Origin: Flavobacteriales bacterium
Lineage (GTDB): Bacteria; Bacteroidota; Bacteroidia; Flavobacteriales; JADGDT01
Length of the DNA stretch: 23,756 nucleotides
Assembly: GCA_023145275.1 (NCBI GenBank)
Contig: JAGLEB010000189.1
Span: forward strand, 1-23,756
Direction of reading: 5' to 3'
How positions within the stretch are numbered: position 1 is the first letter of the stretch; each line of letters starts with the position of its first letter. This document shows, in pieces, positions 7,769 through 15,664 of the stretch. Under the pieces are notes generated by a model, which saw only the letters and a program-made list of their open reading frames with translations, ran no database searches and had not been told where the DNA came from. The translations under genes and the position numbers were made by a program.

Positions 7769-9012
7769 TTATGATATAAAAAATCTTCCAATTCTGCTCC
7801 AAATAGATTTCTAGCTGCAATTTTACCTTCTATGATAATAAGGTTTGAAGGTACTAGTTCTATCAGGTAATCTTTTAGTATAATATCCTCCTTCTGCTTT
7901 TTTAGATTAGAAACATTTATCCATATTAGATTATCTTGATCCACTGCAGATTTCCACTTTCCTTTATCAGTATCTAAAGAATAACCAACTATTTCAAATC
8001 CTTTTTCTTTAAATTGTTTATATATTTTTAGGTAGTTTGGATTTTCATGTCTGCATGGGCCGCACCATGAAGCCCAAAAATCTATCAGTATTACTTTACC
8101 TTTAACATTAGCTAAATCAAAATCCTCTCCATCTATTGTTTTTGCCGTCATCTTTGGAGCTGTCTTACCATAGTTTAAGTTCTCTAACGCTTCAAGGTTT
8201 AATTTAACATACTCTCCAAATGTCGAGTTTTTATTGTCGTCATCAAGTGTTTCATATCTTTGTTTTGTTTGTTCGTATGATCCAAATTGAAAATTAAATT
8301 TTAATAAATAGGCATCGAAATATGTTACAATTTCAAGTGCTTTTTTACCAAATACGGTATTTTTTGCTTCTGTACTCAATGCATTAGTATATGCTGTAAA
8401 GCTATTTTTATCAACAATACTAGATGTTAAAATTGCGTTTAAAGCTAAGTAAGAACTCAAGTCTGATGATTCTATATGTTTATTAATGAAATCTACTTTT
8501 TCCTTTTCAAGAGCTTTAGAATTAGCTGTGTATGTATTACTTAGTTTTTCCATTTCTTCAGGAGTTTGAGCTGATCCCTGATTATAAATAGCTACCAAGC
8601 CTTGTAATAGATTAACTTCTTTCTGTTTTATCTGCATAAATTCAGAGTAATTCTTTTGGAATTCCGACCCATTAAATACACTCTTATACTGTTCTTTTAT
8701 GTCTATTGAAATATTCTCCCCATTATTACTCAAAAAAGTAATTCCAGAACCGTGTCCTTTCTTAAACTTTATAACGTGTACTTCAGAGCTACTGCTAGAA
8801 TCTAAATCTGAAAAGCTGAATTTATGATCTACTATAGCTGAAGAATCTACTAAGGTTAAATTCATATCAATATCCATATTATACAAATATGCTTTTGAAA
8901 AAATAGAAGAATCTAGCTTTGCATTTAATTTCCATGGTTTTTCATCTCTAGCACAACTAGAACTTAAAAAAATAAGAGATACTATGATGGAAATTACTTT
9001 GAAAATTTTCAT
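7750..9012 (-). CDS. TlpA-like thiol-disulfide oxidoreductase, lipoprotein (DUF4369-thioredoxin type)
   Basis: A 420-residue protein with a lipoprotein signal (lipobox SSSC, C20). The N-terminal region (about 28-125) looks like the DUF4369 beta domain that precedes thioredoxin in many Bacteroidota proteins. A helical middle follows. The C-terminal AhpC/TlpA thioredoxin domain (from about 283) has active site WCGPC (316-320; C317 and C320) and a cis-proline in LVPSN. It should act in the periplasm as a disulfide reductase or exchanger. The last residues are encoded by a 7-bp repeat tract. A strong terminator sits just upstream of the start codon, so the gene either has a promoter I cannot see or depends on read-through from the DUF4252 operon. 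Confidence 0.9.
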   Translation of the reverse strand: MKIFKVISIIVSLIFLSSSCARDEKPWKLNAKLDSSIFSKAYLYNMDIDMNLTLVDSSAIVDHKFSFSDLDSSSSSEVHVIKFKKGHGSGITFLSNNGENISIDIKEQYKSVFNGSEFQKNYSEFMQIKQKEVNLLQGLVAIYNQGSAQTPEEMEKLSNTYTANSKALEKEKVDFINKHIESSDLSSYLALNAILTSSIVDKNSFTAYTNALSTEAKNTVFGKKALEIVTYFDAYLLKFNFQFGSYEQTKQRYETLDDDNKNSTFGEYVKLNLEALENLNYGKTAPKMTAKTIDGEDFDLANVKGKVILIDFWASWCGPCRHENPNYLKIYKQFKEKGFEIVGYSLDTDKGKWKSAVDQDNLIWINVSNLKKQKEDIILKDYLIELVPSNLIIIEGKIAARNLFGAELEDFLYHNLDVST

Positions 9013-9030
9013 TCTGTGATATTTTATAAT

Positions 9031-9068
9031 AAAAAAAGAATCCTCTGGGCTTGCCCCAATGGATTCTT
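9031..9068 (-). terminator. Intrinsic terminator between the DUF4252 operon and tlpA-like gene
   Basis: A two-part stem: AAGAATCC/GGATTCTT outside and TGGG/CCCA inside, separated by a 2x2 internal loop. Seven T follow on the minus strand. It ends the sigma-DUF4252 operon, but its T run ends only 18 bases before the next gene's ATG (9012), so it could also act as an attenuator for that gene. Confidence 0.8.
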
Positions 9069-9160
9069 ATAATTTTTAAACTTTTATATTTATGACATCG
9101 AGACACAAATAGAAAATTACGAAGCAAGCCTCTAGGAATTGAATCTAAAGAGATTAAAGC

Positions 9161-9697
9161 TTAATTAATATTTAAATTTTTCAGATCATCAAGATTACTT
9201 TTATCAAAATCTATTGACGAAACCAATTTTGCTAATTGTTTAACATTCATGCCTTTTCCTGTTAGCCTTACCAAAATAAAACCTTCATCGCTATGCCCGT
9301 ATCCAACAACTTCATTTATATTATCGTCAGCACCAGAATACACCAATGTACCCTCCTGCCCTTTTATATTAACGGACATTAGCTCCTTGTACTTAGTATT
9401 GCTGATGATAGAGTTTATTGTTTCTAACTCCTGTTTTTCGTTAATAACAGAGTTTTCATCTTTCTTAAAAATCAAAACATTTAATCTTTGAAAGCTTTTT
9501 AATGCTGCCGTATTACTATCAGTATCTTCCCCTTCTTTAAATTGCAATATGCTTGAAGGTATAGTTACAGACATGAAACCTTCTTCTGCCGATTTTGTTA
9601 CAAAATACTTCTGAAGACTCACTTCCTTGCTGCATGACGACATTGAGAATACAATACCAAATGCTAAAACAAAAACTAATTTTATATATTTTTTCAT
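9161..9697 (-). CDS. DUF4252 lipoprotein
   Basis: A 178-residue lipoprotein (signal ends SMSSC, C22). The C-terminal half (about 100-170: YKELMSVNIKGQEGTLVYSG and the segment VVGYGHSDEGFILVRLTGKGMN) is the DUF4252 pattern: a small alpha/beta domain ending in a segment about 'local' interaction and tolerance (LAKLVSSIDF). Biochemical role is unknown. It is the last gene of the ECF sigma operon, 39 bases after a second DUF4252 gene and followed by a terminator. The pair is probably an envelope output of the sigma factor. It is distantly related to its neighbour. Confidence 0.75.
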   Translation of the reverse strand: MKKYIKLVFVLAFGIVFSMSSCSKEVSLQKYFVTKSAEEGFMSVTIPSSILQFKEGEDTDSNTAALKSFQRLNVLIFKKDENSVINEKQELETINSIISNTKYKELMSVNIKGQEGTLVYSGADDNINEVVGYGHSDEGFILVRLTGKGMNVKQLAKLVSSIDFDKSNLDDLKNLNIN

Positions 9698-9736
9698 TTT
9701 TTTTTATATTTTATGTTTGAACTAAAAACATTTTTA

Positions 9737-10270
9737 CTACTCCTTATTATCAATATTTTCAAGGGCATCTAATCCTGAGATATTCATCTTTTTTGATAAT
9801 GTCGAAATTTTCTTCAAGTCTATATCTCCAGTAATACTCATAAAAACTACTTGATCATTTTCGTCAAGCAACATAATAAGTTCCGAAACTTTCTTGTTTT
9901 TTTCTTTAATCTTAAAAACAACATTTTTCCCTTTATCATCAATTGTCATCAACTCTTCGAAATTATTTCTGTCCATATGCTTTTTTACAGAAATAATAAT
10001 CTCTTTTCCTGTTGAAGTATTTTCGGTAGTAATAATTTTCATTCCATCCAGAGTTTTAACCAAATCTAGAAACTCCTGACTGTCTGCATCTCCTGTTTCT
10101 ACATCCGAAAACATCGAAAACATATATTTTGAGATTGAAACTGTTGTAACATCTTCATTCCCTTTGAATTTGTTGAATATCTCCATAGAGTTTTGTGCAA
10201 GACCAAATAATGGCACCATCAACATCGCTATTGCAAATAATATATTTTTCATTTTAGTATTGTTTTTCAA
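9737..10270 (-). CDS. DUF4252 protein, exported
   Basis: 177 residues from the first ATG, which overlaps the previous gene by 17 bases. The internal ATG at 10252 (MKNILFAIAMLMVP) gives a cleaner Sec signal peptide ending FGLAQ and no overlap, so it may be the true start. The C-terminal part reads VKKHMDRNNFEELMTIDDKG, then LIMLLDENDQVVFMSITGDI and DLKKIS, as in DUF4252 proteins. No lipobox is visible, unlike in the next gene. Function unknown. It is cotranscribed with the ECF sigma factor and the membrane protein before it. Confidence 0.75.
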   Translation of the reverse strand: MKNNTKMKNILFAIAMLMVPLFGLAQNSMEIFNKFKGNEDVTTVSISKYMFSMFSDVETGDADSQEFLDLVKTLDGMKIITTENTSTGKEIIISVKKHMDRNNFEELMTIDDKGKNVVFKIKEKNKKVSELIMLLDENDQVVFMSITGDIDLKKISTLSKKMNISGLDALENIDNKE

Positions 10271-10727
10271 TTATGTATTGTTGTGATTTATTCATTTCGC
10301 TAAATTTTTCTGCTTTTTCTATTCCTACGTTGAAATTACTAGATAAAAAAGCTAATGCTTTTTGCGTTTCATCGTAAGCAATTTTAATCTCATGTTGCTC
10401 CTGAAGGTGTTCTTGATATTTATTATTTGAGAACCAACCAGCTGAAACCAGAACTACAGCAGCTGCAGCATAATTCATTAGATTAAAGATCTTATTGTTT
10501 TTCTTTTGTGAAGTTTTTTTCTTTGGAATTTCAAATTCTATATCATTATAAATTTCTGATTGCTCCTTATAATAAGCAAATTGTGCCTTTTCGTACATCA
10601 AATGCGCTGGCACCTCCTCGTTTGTAAAAAACTCACGAAGTATTTCTTCCTCCTGGCTACTAGTTTCAGCATCGTAATACTTCTCTACCAGTTCTTCTAT
10701 TTGTTTTATTTTATCCTCCAATGCCAT
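10254..10727 (-). CDS. Single-pass membrane protein, candidate anti-sigma factor
   Basis: A 157-residue protein I do not recognise by name. Residues 1-70 are charged and helical and resemble the cytoplasmic part of small Bacteroidota anti-sigma-like proteins (KYYDAETSSQEEEILREFF, then HLMYEKAQFAYY). One transmembrane helix lies at about 80-99 (NYAAAAVVLVSAGWF). A 58-residue, probably periplasmic, helical tail follows. The start overlaps the sigma gene's end by 17 bases, which implies coupled translation. Position and topology fit a membrane partner that holds the sigma factor; this is inference, since no zinc-binding anti-sigma motif is present. Confidence 0.65.
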   Translation of the reverse strand: MALEDKIKQIEELVEKYYDAETSSQEEEILREFFTNEEVPAHLMYEKAQFAYYKEQSEIYNDIEFEIPKKKTSQKKNNKIFNLMNYAAAAVVLVSAGWFSNNKYQEHLQEQHEIKIAYDETQKALAFLSSNFNVGIEKAEKFSEMNKSQQYIIEKQY

Positions 10728-11223
10728 AGTTACTCGTTTTGATTAATTCGTCTCGAACTTTTTTTCTAGCTCTCGATAAATTTACCCGAATCGTTGAATT
10801 GCTAACACCTAAAACATCTACCATTTCTTCTAAAGTGTAGTGCTCTATATCTCTTAGTTGAATCGCCATTCTTTGCTGTTCGGGCAAAGTTTCAATAATC
10901 CTTTTTACATGATCTATAGTATTGTTTAAATCAGTTACTTGTTCTGGATTTTTCATTCCAGAATCATAATTACTATGCACTAATGATAAATTACTAGAAT
11001 GTTTATTCTTTAGCTTATCTAAGCAATAATTCTTAGTTATTGTCATTGCAAAAGCCTCCAAGCTTTTGTATTGCTCTAAATTATCACGACGATTCCATAA
11101 TTTCAAAAGAACTTCTTGTGTTGCATCTTCAGCTTCTTCGGAAGAAATTAATATTCTTTTCGCAAAACGGAACAGCTTATCTTTAAAAGGCATTACCCTT
11201 TCAATAAAATTGTTTTGTTCCAT
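10711..11223 (-). CDS. ECF-type RNA polymerase sigma factor
   Basis: A 170-residue sigma-70 family protein. Region 2 covers about 10-75, including the core-binding and -10 recognition segment AEDATQEVLLKLWNRRD (31-47). Region 4 covers about 105-160, with LPEQQRMAIQLRDIEHYTLEE and the HTH VSNSTIRVNLSRARKKVRDEL (140-160). Regions 1 and 3 are absent, as in ECF factors. It leads an operon with a membrane protein and two DUF4252 genes, an arrangement I recall from several Bacteroidota. A TGTAACA / CGTC element upstream suggests the factor transcribes its own operon. The inducing signal is unknown; the DUF4252 products and the neighbouring lytic transglycosylase hint at envelope functions. Confidence 0.93.
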   Translation of the reverse strand: MEQNNFIERVMPFKDKLFRFAKRILISSEEAEDATQEVLLKLWNRRDNLEQYKSLEAFAMTITKNYCLDKLKNKHSSNLSLVHSNYDSGMKNPEQVTDLNNTIDHVKRIIETLPEQQRMAIQLRDIEHYTLEEMVDVLGVSNSTIRVNLSRARKKVRDELIKTSNYGIGG

Positions 11224-11268
11224 GATTAAACTTTAAACCTTCCTTTAAAAAGTTGATTACACTATATT

Positions 11269-11294
11269 GACGAGTGTTTAATAATAATGTTACA
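11269..11294 (-). promoter_or_regulatory. Candidate ECF-type promoter of the sigma operon
   Basis: Read on the minus strand: TGTAACA (11294-11288), 15 bases, then CGTC (11272-11269). The -35 AAC core and -10 CGTC are classic features of ECF promoters, and the spacing fits. Transcription would start near 11262, about 40 bases before the sigma gene. No housekeeping TAnnTTTG box is seen here. Confidence 0.55.
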
Positions 11295-11309
11295 TCGAAA
11301 TGAGAAATA

Positions 11310-12779
11310 TTATTCCTCTATAAACTCTTTGTAGTTTTCATATCTGTCGAAAACCTCTCTTACGTAGTTGTAAGGCTCTAACCCTCTTACATATCCGTAA
11401 TGAATCATTTTCATATTGTAGTATTTAGCATGCGCTAATTTTAGAATATATTTATCCACACCATCATCCCACGACTTGTAATCTGCATTATTTACTTTAG
11501 CCAAATTCTGGGCATCGCGTACATGATAATATCCACAGTTATAAGAAGCCATGGTAAATTTTATCCTTTGAATAGAATCAGGAATCTCTTCCCAATCATT
11601 ATATATTTGATCTAAATATTTTGTTCCGGCTTTTAAATTTTCACTAGGCGTGTTCTTTCTCAAGCCTAAAGACTTAGCTGTACGAGGCATTAACTGCATT
11701 AAACCTTTAGCACCAGCCCATGATTTAGAGTAGTGATCGAATCTTGATTCTTGGTAAATTAAAGAACTTAAAAGACGCCAATCCCAATCAATTTTGTCAC
11801 TATACTTTTTCACAATATCATCGTACTCACTTATACTACCACTCTGAATGCTGAAGTACTCACTTTTCATTCTTTTCTTAAATTGCCTCTTATTTAAGAA
11901 ATACTTCTTGTAAATAATATTATAGAATCCACTTCTCTTAATCCCTTTAAGCCACGAATTTAACTCTTCTTTTAGATCATCGGAGTCCTTTCTCACTGAC
12001 CATGCCACTCTTTGAGATAAACTTACTGGGGTAGATACATCTAGTAGTGGATAGTATGATTTATTAATATCGGCAATATTATTATCTGCGAAAGTATATT
12101 CAATCTCACCTTTCGCTACTTTATGTATAATTTCGTCAGTTGAAAGTGTTCCTGGGATAAAATTCACATTAATCTCACCTCCTATTTCTCTTGATAGATT
12201 TCCTAGCCTTTCATAGTATGAGGATTCACGGCGGACAGAAACAGTTTTACCTATTAGGTCTACAACATCCTTTACCATTCTATCGTCAATATGATCTAGA
12301 GTCATCTTTCTCCAGTTGTGTGGTTTTCGTTGAACGAGTACTTGATGAATTAAATAATAATAGTTAGTAAAATCTACTACAGATTTTCTCTCGTCAGTTA
12401 TAGTAAAACCATGAGCGATAATATCTCCCTCTCCACTGTTAAGCATCGGAATTATACTGTCTAGATTATTAACCATTTTTATTTTAAACTCAACACCTAT
12501 GTGTTTTGCAAAGTTCTCTAACAATTCGTACTCAAAGCCCATACTCTTTCCTTTGTACAAGAAATAGTTAGAAGGAGAATGCATAGTCAATGCAACTAAT
12601 TCACCACTTTCTTTAATTTCATCTAAATCAAAATCTATAGGTTCATCTTTATAGGACTCTTTGCTTATTACAGGTCTTTTGGTTTTAGACTGGATATGAT
12701 CTTCCTTGTCATTATCTGAACCACAAGAAAATAGAAATAAAAAAAGGAAAAAGGAAAAATAGAGAGTTAGGGTCTTCAT
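11310..12779 (-). CDS. mltF: Membrane-bound lytic transglycosylase F-like lipoprotein
   Basis: A 489-residue lipoprotein (signal ends LFLFSC, C19). Residues about 57-297 form a periplasmic solute-binding (SBP_bac_3) domain: ELVALTMHSPSNYFLYKGK, then GEGDIIAHGFTITDERK. Residues about 330-470 form the SLT lysozyme-like domain, with catalytic E344 in IYQESRFD and the conserved segment AKGLMQLMPRTAKSLGL. This order is that of MltF, which cleaves peptidoglycan glycan strands to 1,6-anhydro-muropeptides and is regulated through its N-terminal domain. It starts 9 bases after the aroQ stop, so it shares that operon. An 86-base gap with an ECF-type promoter separates it from the sigma gene. Confidence 0.92.
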   Translation of the reverse strand: MKTLTLYFSFFLFLFLFSCGSDNDKEDHIQSKTKRPVISKESYKDEPIDFDLDEIKESGELVALTMHSPSNYFLYKGKSMGFEYELLENFAKHIGVEFKIKMVNNLDSIIPMLNSGEGDIIAHGFTITDERKSVVDFTNYYYLIHQVLVQRKPHNWRKMTLDHIDDRMVKDVVDLIGKTVSVRRESSYYERLGNLSREIGGEINVNFIPGTLSTDEIIHKVAKGEIEYTFADNNIADINKSYYPLLDVSTPVSLSQRVAWSVRKDSDDLKEELNSWLKGIKRSGFYNIIYKKYFLNKRQFKKRMKSEYFSIQSGSISEYDDIVKKYSDKIDWDWRLLSSLIYQESRFDHYSKSWAGAKGLMQLMPRTAKSLGLRKNTPSENLKAGTKYLDQIYNDWEEIPDSIQRIKFTMASYNCGYYHVRDAQNLAKVNNADYKSWDDGVDKYILKLAHAKYYNMKMIHYGYVRGLEPYNYVREVFDRYENYKEFIEE

Positions 12780-12788
12780 AAATTTAGA

Positions 12789-13202
12789 TTAAATGAAACT
12801 TTTTATTGCAAGATCATATGATTTAAGACCAAATCCGGCTATCGTTCCTTTACACCATGGCGCAATAAACGATTTATGCCTAAATTTTTCTCGCGAATGT
12901 ACATTCGAAATATGAACTTCAATTACCGGGGTGGTTACTCCTTTAATAGCATCTCCGAGAGCTATTGATGTGTGAGTATATGCTCCTGCATTAAAAACAA
13001 TTCCGTCATAATCAAATCCAACCTCATGTATTTTATTTATCAGCTCACCTTCAATATTCGATTGATAGTACTCTAAAGACAGTTGCTTAAAGTTTTCCTT
13101 TAACTGAGAGAAGTAATCGTCAAAACTTTCTTTTCCATATATTTCGGGTTCTCTTTTTCCCAACAAATTGAGATTTGGACCGTTTAGTACGAGTAATTTC
13201 AT
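12789..13202 (-). CDS. aroQ: 3-dehydroquinate dehydratase, type II
   Basis: 137 residues starting at MKLLVLNGPNLNLLG. The frame stays open 21 codons further upstream (to 13265), but that part matches nothing and overlaps a low-complexity repeat, so the later start is chosen. It catalyses the third step of the shikimate pathway, trans-dehydration of 3-dehydroquinate. Family residues: R17 and Y22 in GKREPEIYG (catalytic tyrosine), N-A-G-A-Y-T-H for substrate binding, and EVHISNVHSREKFR with the catalytic histidine. It is the first gene of an aroQ-mltF operon and is divergent from a xerC/D-type recombinase. Confidence 0.96.
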   Translation of the reverse strand: MKLLVLNGPNLNLLGKREPEIYGKESFDDYFSQLKENFKQLSLEYYQSNIEGELINKIHEVGFDYDGIVFNAGAYTHTSIALGDAIKGVTTPVIEVHISNVHSREKFRHKSFIAPWCKGTIAGFGLKSYDLAIKSFI

Positions 13203-13221
13203 TCTGTATAAATTAAATTTT

Positions 13222-13270
13222 TTCTTTGTGCTTTGTACTGACACCATAAAAATTACAAGTAACAAGTATA
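13222..13270. repeat. Heptad-phased tract F in the aroQ-xer gap
   Basis: Seven units in one 7-bp frame. The first three follow TNCTNNS (TTCTTTG, TGCTTTG and so on), the last three AANTNNN (AAGTAAC, AAGTATA), and the middle unit is degenerate. It lies in the aroQ leader and partly overlaps its -7 box. Weaker than tracts A, C and D. Confidence 0.45.
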
Positions 13271-13294
13271 TTAAATTTAGAGATAATTATACAA
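13263..13294 (-). promoter_or_regulatory. Probable aroQ-mltF promoter
   Basis: On the minus strand TTG is followed by 21 bases and TATACTTG, one base off TAnnTTTG. It would start transcription about 55 bases before the chosen aroQ ATG, which supports the shorter aroQ start. No equally good promoter is visible for the divergent recombinase gene. Confidence 0.45.
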
Positions 13295-13371
13295 TCTATA
13301 TCAATAATTATTATTTTGCATACTTTATAAAAGAATATATTTACTTCAGAATTAAACCAGAATTTAAATAA

Positions 13372-14271
13372 ATGACTTGGGAAAGTGCTATAAAAGAATT
13401 TCTAATGTTTCTGAAACTTGAAAAAGGATTGGCAAACAATACTATTATCTCATATGAGCAGGATATTATTAAACTAAAAAAATACTGTATTTCTATAAAT
13501 CAAAATTCTCCTCTAAATATTGAAAAATCTGTGATTTCTGAATTTGTGTATCAAATTGCTAAGCTTGGCTACAATGCTAAATCACAAGCGCGCCTTCTAT
13601 CGGGAATCAGAAGCTTCTACAATTACTTCTTACTAGAAGATTATATAAAATCTAATCCAGCTGATTTAGTTGAAAGCCCAAAGATCCAAAGAAACTTACC
13701 CGAAATTCTAGCGCTTGAAGAGATTGATAGCATGATTTCTGAAATAGATAGAAGTACAATTGAAGGTGAAAGGAATAGAGTGATAATTGAAACTCTATAC
13801 GGCTGTGGTCTAAGAGTGAGTGAATTAGTTTCTCTTCAAATATCAGATTTATTTATTGATGAGTCTATAATTAGAGTTGTTGGTAAAGGGAATAAGCAGA
13901 GATATATACCGGTGGCTAATGAAACTTTAAGAATATTAATTTACTACATGGAACATATTAGATCTAGCTTTCCTTATATTAAAGGTGAAGAAGATACTTT
14001 TTTTGTAAATCGCAGAGGTAGACGACTTACAAGGGTGATGATTTTTACAATTGTTAAGAACTTAGCAGAAAAAGCATCCATAAAAAAGAAAATAAGTCCA
14101 CATACATTTCGTCATTCCTATGCAACCCATCTTTTAGAAGGAGGTGCTGACCTTTTAGATATTCAGCAATTATTGGGTCATGCAAGTATTGGAACCACTG
14201 AAATATACCTTCATGTTGATCAGAATGCTCTGAGAAAAATCCTTGAAGACCACCACCCTAGAAACACCTAA
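13372..14271 (+). CDS. xerD: XerC/XerD-type tyrosine recombinase
   Basis: A 299-residue enzyme of normal Xer length. The N-terminal SAM-like DNA-binding domain (about 5-90) ends in the YNAKSQARLLSGIRSFYNY region. The C-terminal catalytic domain has the full set R148 (CGLRVSELV), K172 (GKGNKQR), H244 and R247 (HTFRHSYATHLL), H270 (LLGHASIGTTEIY) and the nucleophile Y279. Xer recombinases resolve chromosome dimers at dif. Whether this is the XerC or the XerD partner cannot be settled by eye; the LLGHASIGTTEIYLHV end is closer to XerD. It stands between housekeeping genes with no integrase-linked cargo, so it is not a mobile-element gene. Confidence 0.93.
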   Translation: MTWESAIKEFLMFLKLEKGLANNTIISYEQDIIKLKKYCISINQNSPLNIEKSVISEFVYQIAKLGYNAKSQARLLSGIRSFYNYFLLEDYIKSNPADLVESPKIQRNLPEILALEEIDSMISEIDRSTIEGERNRVIIETLYGCGLRVSELVSLQISDLFIDESIIRVVGKGNKQRYIPVANETLRILIYYMEHIRSSFPYIKGEEDTFFVNRRGRRLTRVMIFTIVKNLAEKASIKKKISPHTFRHSYATHLLEGGADLLDIQQLLGHASIGTTEIYLHVDQNALRKILEDHHPRNT

Positions 14272-14304
14272 ATTCTTGCTTATTTCAATAATGTTTTGTA
14301 TATT

Positions 14305-14312
14305 TATGTTTG
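14305..14312 (+). promoter_or_regulatory. -7 box for the first lipoprotein gene
   Basis: TATGTTTG is an exact TAnnTTTG match about 46 bases before the ATG. No TTG is found 19-21 bases upstream, so the -33 half is weak. The leader then contains AAACCTAATC (14317-14326), which recurs in the leader of the paralogous gene at 15076-15085. Confidence 0.4.
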
Positions 14313-14358
14313 AATTAAACCTAATCACATTTTTAATAAAACTTAAAAACTTTATGTT

Positions 14359-14904
14359 ATGAAAAAATTATTAATACCACTTGTAACCGTATTATTCCTA
14401 TCATTTACATCTTGTGATAGTATTGAAAGTTTAGCTGATATAGATTTTGATGCAGATTTAAGCACTCCAACTATGACTATTGCTCCACCAAAGGTAATAG
14501 GCAAAACTTTAGGAGATGGTGGTTATAATTTCTCTGAACACTCTACTATTGATCCTATATCAGATCCTGATATTAAAAAATATCTTGATAAAATTAAGAA
14601 ATGGGATATTAAATCTATGCAAATAGATTTCACAAGTGTATCTAAAGAAGGCTCTAAATTAGACCCAGGTACGATTGTAGAATTTAAAGGAAGTCGTACT
14701 ACTGCAACACTTAGTTTTCCTGATGGTCTTGATATTCATCAAGGATATATTTATGATGTTTCTCCTGATTTCTACAATAACGTAGAAAAGATATTAAACA
14801 AAAAAGAAAAATTTACAGTTACAATTGAAGGAGGAACAAATAATAAGGCAGTAATCCAAGTAGTTGTAAGACTAAAAGTAAAAATTACAGCAAATCCTCT
14901 TTAA
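14359..14904 (+). CDS. Small lipoprotein of unknown function, paralog 1
   Basis: A 181-residue lipoprotein (lipobox FTSC, C19), probably in the outer membrane. I do not recognise a named domain. After a variable segment (25-55) come two conserved blocks: DIKKYLDKIKKWDIKSMQI (71-90), then alternating beta-rich stretches around EFKGSRTTATLSF, ending in the fixed C terminus ITANPL. This suggests a beta-sandwich after a short helix. It is about 60 percent identical by eye to the next gene, so the two arose by duplication. Each copy has its own leader and its own strong terminator, so they can be expressed separately. Confidence 0.8.
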   Translation: MKKLLIPLVTVLFLSFTSCDSIESLADIDFDADLSTPTMTIAPPKVIGKTLGDGGYNFSEHSTIDPISDPDIKKYLDKIKKWDIKSMQIDFTSVSKEGSKLDPGTIVEFKGSRTTATLSFPDGLDIHQGYIYDVSPDFYNNVEKILNKKEKFTVTIEGGTNNKAVIQVVVRLKVKITANPL

Positions 14905-14928
14905 TATTTATTAGATAGTATTTATATA

Positions 14929-14962
14929 ATAGCAGCAAAACTAGTTTTGCTGCTATTTTTTT
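14929..14962 (+). terminator. Intrinsic terminator after lipoprotein 1
   Basis: A perfect 28-base palindrome (14929-14956) with arms ATAGCAGCAAAAC / GTTTTGCTGCTAT, followed by seven T. It lies 24 bases after the stop codon. Confidence 0.92.
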
Positions 14963-15029
14963 GTGCGATTACCAATGTTTAACGTTTCACTTACGTAGTT
15001 CCCATAACCTTTATTCATACTCTTAGCTC

Positions 15030-15059
15030 TTGATTTAGAACATAATTTTATTACCTTGC
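15030..15059 (+). promoter_or_regulatory. Probable promoter of lipoprotein 2
   Basis: TTG (15030-15032), 19 bases, then TACCTTGC. The -33 element and spacing are ideal; the -7 is two bases off TAnnTTTG. The predicted start near 15066 gives a leader of about 42 bases containing the AAACCTAATC block shared with paralog 1. Confidence 0.45.
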
Positions 15060-15107
15060 ACCGCTTAACAAATGAAAACCTAATCTAAATTATTTAAACT
15101 CTGTATT

Positions 15108-15647
15108 ATGAAAAAAGTTTTATTACCATTAGTAGCAGTACTGTTACTTTCTTTTACATCTTGTGACAATATTAAGTCTTTAGCTGATGTTAGTTTTGAC
15201 GTTAATCTGACTACTCCAGAAATGACTATTACTCCTCCAATAGAAAAAGTTATGGGGAAAAATGGGTATACTTTTGAATTAGAAGAGACTATTGATCCAA
15301 CAATAAACTCAGATATAAAAAAATACCTTAAGAAGATAAAAAAATGGGATATACAATCTCTTCAAATAGAATTTGTAAGTGTATCAGAAGAAGGTACCAA
15401 ATTTGACAAAGGTACTTTAGTTGAATTTAAGGGAAGTGGTGTTTCTGCAACTCTTACGTTTGATGACGAACTTGAAATTAAAAAAGGTGCTACGATTGAT
15501 GTGCCTTCTGAATTTTTCGATAATTTCGAGAAAATATTAGAAACAAATAACAAGTTTGATGTAAAAATAAAAGGAGGAACTAATAATTACGCTACGATTA
15601 AAGTAAAAGTAAATATAGATGTAACAATTACAGCTAACCCTCTTTAA
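15108..15647 (+). CDS. Small lipoprotein of unknown function, paralog 2
   Basis: A 179-residue lipoprotein (lipobox FTSC, C19), the second copy of the family. Against paralog 1 the signal peptide, the DIKKYLKKIKKWDIQSLQI block, VEFKGS, GGTNN and the ITANPL end are kept. The region after the lipobox and the last third differ most, and it is 2 residues shorter. No enzyme motif or metal site is visible. It has its own promoter and terminator. The function is unknown; the retained pair suggests related but not identical roles, for example binding different partners. Confidence 0.8.
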   Translation: MKKVLLPLVAVLLLSFTSCDNIKSLADVSFDVNLTTPEMTITPPIEKVMGKNGYTFELEETIDPTINSDIKKYLKKIKKWDIQSLQIEFVSVSEEGTKFDKGTLVEFKGSGVSATLTFDDELEIKKGATIDVPSEFFDNFEKILETNNKFDVKIKGGTNNYATIKVKVNIDVTITANPL

Positions 15648-15664
15648 TATTAACAAGATTAATG

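Noticed and set aside
13203..13265. 21-codon N-terminal extension of AroQ
   Set aside because: The family starts at MKLLVLNGPN; the extension overlaps a repeat tract, and the promoter candidate fits the shorter start.
13372..14271. Tyrosine recombinase as a mobile-element integrase
   Set aside because: Xer length and motifs, housekeeping neighbours, no att repeats, cargo genes or tRNA junction nearby.
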